The notes beneath the pieces are model-generated. The model was not told the DNA's origin. It ran no database searches and saw only the letters and a list, made by a program, of their open reading frames with translations. A DNA stretch of 10,709 nucleotides from Clostridia bacterium (GTDB taxonomy: Bacteria; Bacillota; Clostridia; UMGS1810): contig JAEDEG010000090.1 in the NCBI GenBank assembly GCA_016293435.1, positions 1 through 10,709 of the forward strand. The letters are read 5' to 3'. Below are positions 6,867 through 10,709 of the stretch, in pieces. The translations under genes were made by a program, and so were the position numbers. Within the stretch, counting starts at the first letter, position 1. Each line of letters opens with the position of its first letter.

Positions 6867-8173
6867 TGGCATTTAAAGACAAATTAGGCAGATTGTTCGG
6901 GCTTTCCAAAAATGAAGAACAAGCTCCCGAAGAAGCACCGGCAGCCGAAGCTTTGGACAAAGCTCCGGAAAAGGAAGACATGCAGGAGTGTGAAGACCCC
7001 GCTTTTTGTGAAGCTGCATCGGAAGAAACCGAAGAGAAAGCTACAGAAGAAACAACAGAAGAAACAACAGAAGAAACAACAGAAGAAACAACAGAAGCGG
7101 CAGAAGCTGTATTAGAAACAACATCAACAAAAGAAGAAAAAGAAGCTGCTGCCGAAGATGAGATTGCGTTTGAGCCGTCGGCAGAAGCTGATATACAAAA
7201 TGCTGTGCCCAATGAGGAGCATACCGCCGAAGATATTTTGGAAACAGCAGAAGAAGCACCCAAAAAAGGCTTTTTTGCAAAGCTCAAAGAAGGCCTTGCC
7301 AAAACCAGAAATTCTATCAATTCCAAAATAGACGGAGTTCTCTCCGCCTTCAAAAAGGTAGACGAGGAGCTCTTTGAAGAGCTTGAAGAAGCACTTATTA
7401 TGGCGGATGTGGGTGTTGATACCTCACTCTATATTATAGGGGAGCTGCGCAAAAAGGTTAAAGAGGACAAAATTACCGAAACCGATCAGGTTAAGGGAGC
7501 CATAGAAGAAATCATTTCGGAGCTTCTTTGCCGCAATGATAACAAAATCGACGTTTCCACCGTTCCCGCAGTTATCATGGTAATCGGTGTAAACGGCGTT
7601 GGCAAAACAACCTCCATAGGCAAAATGGCAGCCCGCTACAAGGCTCAGGGCAAAAAGGTCATTCTCGGTGCGGCCGATACCTTTCGTGCGGCGGCAATTG
7701 ACCAGCTTCGGATATGGGCAGACCGCTCCGGTGTTGATATCATAAGTCATCAGGAGGGTTCCGATCCGGCATCGGTTGTGTTTGACACTATTGCAGCGGC
7801 AAAGTCAAGAGGAGCCGACCTCATAATATTGGATACCGCCGGCAGACTTCACAACAAAAAGAATCTCATGGATGAGCTTGCCAAAATTGCAAGGGTAATA
7901 GAGCGTGAGCTCCCCCAAAGCTCGGTAGAAACTCTACTCGTGCTCGATGCCACCACCGGTCAGAATGCCGTAAATCAGGCAAAGCTGTTTTCGCAGGTGG
8001 CATCAATCAGCGGTCTTATCTTAACCAAGCTCGACGGCAGTGCAAAGGGCGGTATAGTCCTTGCCGTTTCGCACGAACAGAATATCCCGGTTAAGCTCGT
8101 CGGTGTGGGCGAGGGAATAGACGATTTGCAGGATTTTGAGCCTGCTGATTTTGCAAAGGCTTTGTTTTCATAA
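6866..8173 (+). CDS. ftsY: Signal recognition particle receptor FtsY
   Basis: This 435-residue SRP receptor GTPase docks ribosome-Ffh complexes at the membrane for co-translational insertion. Residues 1-135 are an acidic, low-complexity A region rich in Glu, Ala and Thr, including a TEET tandem repeat at 60-75. The N domain spans about 136-232, with FFAKLKEGLAKT at 136-147. The G domain follows, with G1 GVNGVGKTTS at 241-250, DTFRAAA at 271-277, DTAGR at 323-327, TKLD at 387-390 and the closing GVGEGIDDLQDF at 413-424. All nucleotide-binding motifs are present, and the G1 and closing motifs are of FtsY rather than Ffh type. The ATG overlaps the smc stop, with GGAGGA at 6851-6856 nine bases upstream inside smc, implying translational coupling. 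The N-terminal extension is long compared with the roughly 330-residue B. subtilis protein. The next gene starts 17 bases after the stop. Confidence 0.96.
   Translation: MAFKDKLGRLFGLSKNEEQAPEEAPAAEALDKAPEKEDMQECEDPAFCEAASEETEEKATEETTEETTEETTEETTEAAEAVLETTSTKEEKEAAAEDEIAFEPSAEADIQNAVPNEEHTAEDILETAEEAPKKGFFAKLKEGLAKTRNSINSKIDGVLSAFKKVDEELFEELEEALIMADVGVDTSLYIIGELRKKVKEDKITETDQVKGAIEEIISELLCRNDNKIDVSTVPAVIMVIGVNGVGKTTSIGKMAARYKAQGKKVILGAADTFRAAAIDQLRIWADRSGVDIISHQEGSDPASVVFDTIAAAKSRGADLIILDTAGRLHNKKNLMDELAKIARVIERELPQSSVETLLVLDATTGQNAVNQAKLFSQVASISGLILTKLDGSAKGGIVLAVSHEQNIPVKLVGVGEGIDDLQDFEPADFAKALFS
7043..7097 (+). repeat. 12-bp tandem repeat inside ftsY
   Basis: The unit ACAGAAGAAACA occurs four times exactly (7043-7054, 7055-7066, 7067-7078, 7079-7090), with a partial fifth copy, ACAGAAG, at 7091-7097. 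The unit is four codons, encoding Thr-Glu-Glu-Thr, so gain or loss of a unit keeps the reading frame and only lengthens or shortens the acidic A region of FtsY. Identical units suggest recent slippage expansion. Confidence 0.93.
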
Positions 8174-8190
8174 TATGAAAGGCGATTAAA

Positions 8191-10113
8191 ATGAACATAA
8201 TTAGAATTACAGACAATCATGTGGCAGACTTTGCCGCCGAAGAACTTAGAAAATATCTTATGATGATGATGCCCGAAAAAGAAACCCCCGCGCTTTTAAC
8301 AGAGGGCAAAGCGGGGCTTCGTCTCGGGCTTATGACAGATTTTGGTCTCGATACCTCCGATTGCTCCGATGCCCTGCTTGACGATATTGTATATATAGAC
8401 ACCAAGGGTGAGGAGGGCATAATTGCCGGAAGCAATCCCCGCAGTGTGCTTCTTGCAGTGTACGAATATCTCAGGCAAAACGGCTGCGAATGGCTTTTTG
8501 CGGGAGCAGACGGTGAGTATATTCCCGTAGTTGAGGAGCTGAGAGACGTAAAATACCGCAAAAAGGCCGGCATGTCTTTTAGGGGAGAGTGCATAGAGGG
8601 CGCTGTCACTCAGCAAAATATGATGGATGCTATCGACTATGCTCCCAAGGTAGGGCTAAACTCCTTTATGCTTGAGTGTATAATTCCGTTTTATTATTAT
8701 AATCATTGGTACAGTCATTTGGGCAATGAGTTCAGAACGCCCGAGCCCATAACGGAGCAAGCTGTTTTGCAGTGGAAACGCGCCTGTGAGGCCGAGCTTG
8801 ACAAAAGAGGCATGATGTATCACGATGTGGGTCACGGCATGATAACACTGCCCTTTGGTATAAATATCAACATAAACGGCGAAGAACCCGACGAAGAAAC
8901 CCGCCAATATCTTGCCATGATAAACGGCAAGCGCGGATTTTTTAACGGCGAAGCCGTAAACACCAATATTTGTATGTCTAATCCCGCGGCAAGAGAGATA
9001 ATTGCCGATTTTGTGGCAGACTATGCCCAAAGGCACAAAATAGTGGACTATCTGCATATGTGGATTGCCGACGGCACCAACAACAACTGCGAATGTGAGG
9101 AATGTACAAAAAAAATAACCTCCGACTGGTATGTGATTTTGCTCAACGAAATAGACAAAAAGCTTACCGAAAAGGGGCTTGATACCCGCATTGTGTTTAT
9201 TGCCTACAACGACCTCCTCTGGGCACCCGAAACAGAAGCTCTCAAAAACTCATCGAGATTTACTCTGCTTTTTGCTCCGATTTCGAGAGAATATACCAAG
9301 AGCTACGGCGTTTGTGCCGACATGAGTCAGCTAAAGCCTTATTGCCGCAACAATCTCAAAAAGCCTCAGGATATGGGCGGTACTCTTGCCTATCTCAAAA
9401 AATGGCAGGAGAGGTTTGACGGGCCATGCTTTGTGTTTGAATATCACTTCTACGATGTGGTTTATTATGACCCGGGCAGCATATCTTTTGCAAAATGCTT
9501 GTTTGACGATGTGCGCGGTCTTGAGGTGCACAGTCTCCGAGGCATGATAGAAGACCGAAGCCAGCGTCAGGCATTTCCCACAGGCTTTGCAAACTATGTG
9601 TGGGCAAGAGCACTGTATGACAAAGACGCAGACTTTGATGAGCTGAAAGACCGTTATTTCAGCCTTGCCTTTGGCAAAGAATATAAAAAGGCGGTTTCTT
9701 ATCTCGAAAAGATAAGCGAGCTGTTTGATTTTGAATATATGGTAACACTGAAAAATGCTGCCCTCGGCTCGGGAGATATCAAGGCAGAGCCCGGCAGAAT
9801 AGAAGCATTTGCAAAGGCATCACGCATTGCAAGAGAAATGAAGGCTGTGTGCGCCGAAAATATTATCCAGAGCGTCAGATGTGCGAGCGTGATGTGGCAA
9901 AATCTTTTGTGGCATTGCGAATTTTGCGCTCTTTATGCCGAGTCTATGAGGTATCGCACCGCAGGCGAAACCGAAAAAGCACAAAAAGCAAGAAAGGCGC
10001 TTATCGACTATGTGATGTCAAAGGAGCACGAGGTGCAGAGATATTTTGATTCATTTCATTTTTGGACGCTTACCAAGCGTATGTTTGAATATGAAACGAG
10101 ATCGGATATATAA
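8191..10113 (+). CDS. DUF4838-type putative glycoside hydrolase
   Basis: This 640-residue protein has an alpha/beta N-terminal domain (about 1-125) like the one that precedes the barrel in GH67 alpha-glucuronidases and GH20-type enzymes. It includes AAEELRKYL at 15-23 and GCEWLFAGADGEYIP at 98-112. A central region (about 130-430) matches what I know of DUF4838: NICMSNP at 259-265, WIADG at 291-295 and a CECEEC cysteine cluster at 300-305. Acidic residues in plausible active-site strands include E133, D294 and E417 (FEYHFYD), but no catalytic pair is established. Residues 430-640 are mostly helical. There is no signal peptide, so cytoplasmic action on imported oligosaccharides is inferred. 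The start ATG has AAAGG at 8178-8182, eight bases upstream. The 17-base gap after ftsY and absence of a promoter between them indicate co-transcription with smc and ftsY. Enzymatic activity and substrate are unknown. Confidence 0.8.
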   Translation: MNIIRITDNHVADFAAEELRKYLMMMMPEKETPALLTEGKAGLRLGLMTDFGLDTSDCSDALLDDIVYIDTKGEEGIIAGSNPRSVLLAVYEYLRQNGCEWLFAGADGEYIPVVEELRDVKYRKKAGMSFRGECIEGAVTQQNMMDAIDYAPKVGLNSFMLECIIPFYYYNHWYSHLGNEFRTPEPITEQAVLQWKRACEAELDKRGMMYHDVGHGMITLPFGINININGEEPDEETRQYLAMINGKRGFFNGEAVNTNICMSNPAAREIIADFVADYAQRHKIVDYLHMWIADGTNNNCECEECTKKITSDWYVILLNEIDKKLTEKGLDTRIVFIAYNDLLWAPETEALKNSSRFTLLFAPISREYTKSYGVCADMSQLKPYCRNNLKKPQDMGGTLAYLKKWQERFDGPCFVFEYHFYDVVYYDPGSISFAKCLFDDVRGLEVHSLRGMIEDRSQRQAFPTGFANYVWARALYDKDADFDELKDRYFSLAFGKEYKKAVSYLEKISELFDFEYMVTLKNAALGSGDIKAEPGRIEAFAKASRIAREMKAVCAENIIQSVRCASVMWQNLLWHCEFCALYAESMRYRTAGETEKAQKARKALIDYVMSKEHEVQRYFDSFHFWTLTKRMFEYETRSDI

Positions 10114-10118
10114 AGAGC

Positions 10119-10157
10119 AAAGCCCGGGTGATGCGAAATTTCAGACACCCGGGCTTT
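10119..10157 (+). terminator. Perfect 12-bp hairpin after the DUF4838 gene, probable terminator
   Basis: AAAGCCCGGGTG (10119-10130) pairs perfectly with CACCCGGGCTTT (10146-10157) around a 15-base loop that itself contains the palindrome GAAATTTC. It begins six bases after the stop codon. The following bases are CGATTG rather than a T-run, so as an intrinsic terminator it is strong in stem and weak in U-tract. It may instead protect the mRNA 3' end, with termination completed downstream. Confidence 0.7.
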
Positions 10158-10259
10158 CGATTGTGTATTTATATAAAACTATTATTAACCTTTTATGCTG
10201 CATAGAGAGTAGCTTGCCTATCATTATGCAAAAATGACCAAAAACCCATTTTAACAAAT

Positions 10260-10287
10260 CAGATTTTTAATCAATCTGCTTTTTTTT
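10260..10287 (+). terminator. Second, AT-rich terminator-like hairpin with T8 tract
   Basis: CAGATT (10260-10265) pairs with AATCTG (10273-10278) across a seven-base loop, followed after one C by eight T (10280-10287). The stem is weak, but the T-tract is the best in this intergenic region. It lies 22 bases before the -35 box of the ylxM promoter and could finish termination of read-through from the preceding hairpin. Confidence 0.5.
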
Positions 10288-10308
10288 GTATATTTTCGGT
10301 TTTACATA

Positions 10309-10337
10309 TTGACAAACGGGAAATTATATATTATTAT
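10309..10337 (+). promoter_or_regulatory. Sigma-A promoter of ylxM
   Basis: A perfect -35 TTGACA (10309-10314) is followed after exactly 17 bp by TATTAT (10332-10337), one base from consensus. Transcription is expected near 10344, so the leader before ylxM would be about 38 bases. This gives ylxM, and presumably ffh beyond the window, a start separate from smc-ftsY. Confidence 0.78.
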
Positions 10338-10340
10338 ATC

Positions 10341-10361
10341 TGTAAAGTAATTTGCTTTACA
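10341..10361. promoter_or_regulatory. Inverted repeat at the ylxM transcription start, candidate operator or leader hairpin
   Basis: TGTAAAG (10341-10347) and CTTTACA (10355-10361) are perfect 7-bp arms around a 7-bp spacer. The left arm begins four bases after the -10 box and overlaps the predicted start site. As DNA it has the size and position of a repressor operator. As RNA it would form a 5'-end hairpin nine bases before the GGAGG ribosome binding site. Confidence 0.5.
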
Positions 10362-10369
10362 CTGCTGTC

Positions 10370-10374
10370 GGAGG
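10370..10374 (+). promoter_or_regulatory. Ribosome binding site that decides the ylxM start
   Basis: GGAGG lies seven bases before the ATG at 10382. This rules out the in-frame TTG at 10352, which would put the ribosome binding site inside the coding sequence and add ten residues not found in the family. Confidence 0.85.
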
Positions 10375-10381
10375 CGATTAT

Positions 10382-10708
10382 ATGAAAAATCTTCAGGTTG
10401 CATACCTTCTCGATTTTTACGGCAATCTCTTTTCCGACAAACAGCGCGAAATACTCGAAATGTATTATGAAGAGGATATGTCTTTGTCCGAAATTGCCTC
10501 GTCTGTAGGCATCACTCGCCAGGGTGTATACGATAACATAAAGCGCGGCGAAAAAGAAATTCTCCAAATGGAGTCAAAGCTTTGTCTTATGGATCGCTTT
10601 CTCGAAATTTCCGATTCGCTCGACAAAATAGAATCCGCTCTCAGGGCAAAATCCTTTGATGACAATTTGGTGTATTCGGAGCTTGATTCAATAAGATCAA
10701 AAATATAA
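10382..10708 (+). CDS. ylxM: YlxM (UPF0122) helix-turn-helix protein of the SRP operon
   Basis: This 108-residue protein has the UPF0122/YlxM pattern: LLDFYGNLFSDKQREILEMYY at residues 9-29, then a sigma-70 region-4-like helix-turn-helix at about 33-56, with LSEIASSVGITRQGVYDNIKR. A helical tail (57-108) rich in charged residues follows. YlxM is encoded directly before ffh in most Firmicutes and has been linked to SRP function, while its HTH suggests nucleic-acid binding. The length is normal. The start ATG follows GGAGG by seven bases, and the stop TAA occupies 10706-10708, one base before the window ends. It has its own promoter. An ffh gene immediately downstream is expected but not visible. 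Confidence 0.93.
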   Translation: MKNLQVAYLLDFYGNLFSDKQREILEMYYEEDMSLSEIASSVGITRQGVYDNIKRGEKEILQMESKLCLMDRFLEISDSLDKIESALRAKSFDDNLVYSELDSIRSKI

Positions 10709-10709
10709 C

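Noticed and set aside
7043..7097. CRISPR or transposon repeat
   Set aside because: The units are 12 bp, contiguous, without spacers and in frame with ftsY, so they form a coding minisatellite.
6835..7353. Antisense Ser/Val-rich open frame over the start of ftsY
   Set aside because: Its low-complexity repeats are the mirror of the TEET tandem repeat; it is a shadow of the real gene on the plus strand.
10352..10381. In-frame TTG start ten codons upstream of the ylxM ATG
   Set aside because: The GGAGG ribosome binding site and the inverted repeat lie in this stretch, and YlxM family proteins start at the MKNLQVAYLL-like segment.

Overview
The window reads as chromosomal DNA from an anaerobic low- to mid-GC Firmicute of the class Clostridia, probably a gut or rumen Oscillospirales-like lineage. 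The reasons are the smc-ftsY-(...)-ylxM gene order with Firmicutes-type proteins, strong AAGGAG/GGAGG ribosome binding sites, near-consensus sigma-A promoters, and a short EutH of the Firmicutes type. Species cannot be named from the sequence alone.

Layout. (1) 1-216: the tail of an unidentified gene (stop at 66-68), then three tandem stem-loops (71-173). The first has the form of an intrinsic terminator. (2) 217-1290 (+): an EutH-family ethanolamine permease. (3) 1324-1370: a hairpin between two convergent genes, with its better U-tract on the minus strand. (4) 1380-3110 (-): a leaderless PHP-family metallohydrolase with an Ig-like N-terminus and a discoidin-like C-terminus, driven by a near-perfect extended -10 promoter. 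(5) 3111-3320: a divergent intergenic region carrying promoters in both directions and a short direct repeat. (6) 3321-8173 (+): smc (TTG start) and ftsY, overlapping by one base. (7) 8191-10113 (+): a DUF4838-type putative glycoside hydrolase 17 bp downstream of ftsY, apparently in the same transcript. (8) 10114-10381: two hairpins, a promoter and an inverted repeat. (9) 10382-10708 (+): ylxM, complete, with the window ending one base after its stop.

How the genes fit together. SMC compacts and helps segregate the chromosome. FtsY is the signal recognition particle (SRP) receptor. YlxM is a small helix-turn-helix protein normally encoded directly before ffh, the SRP GTPase, so ffh probably lies just beyond the right edge. 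The usual Firmicutes block smc-ftsY-ylxM-ffh is here interrupted by a carbohydrate-related gene followed by terminator-like hairpins and a fresh promoter, which would split it into two transcription units. The PHP protein, the DUF4838 protein and EutH look like accessory nutrient or carbohydrate functions flanking this housekeeping core. Neither the PHP nor the DUF4838 protein has a visible signal peptide, so both probably act in the cytoplasm.

I did not find a defence system, CRISPR array, transposase, tRNA or rRNA. The most unusual points are the domain architecture of the PHP protein, the DUF4838 insertion into the smc/SRP block, the inverted repeat at the ylxM start site and the tandem hairpin array before eutH.
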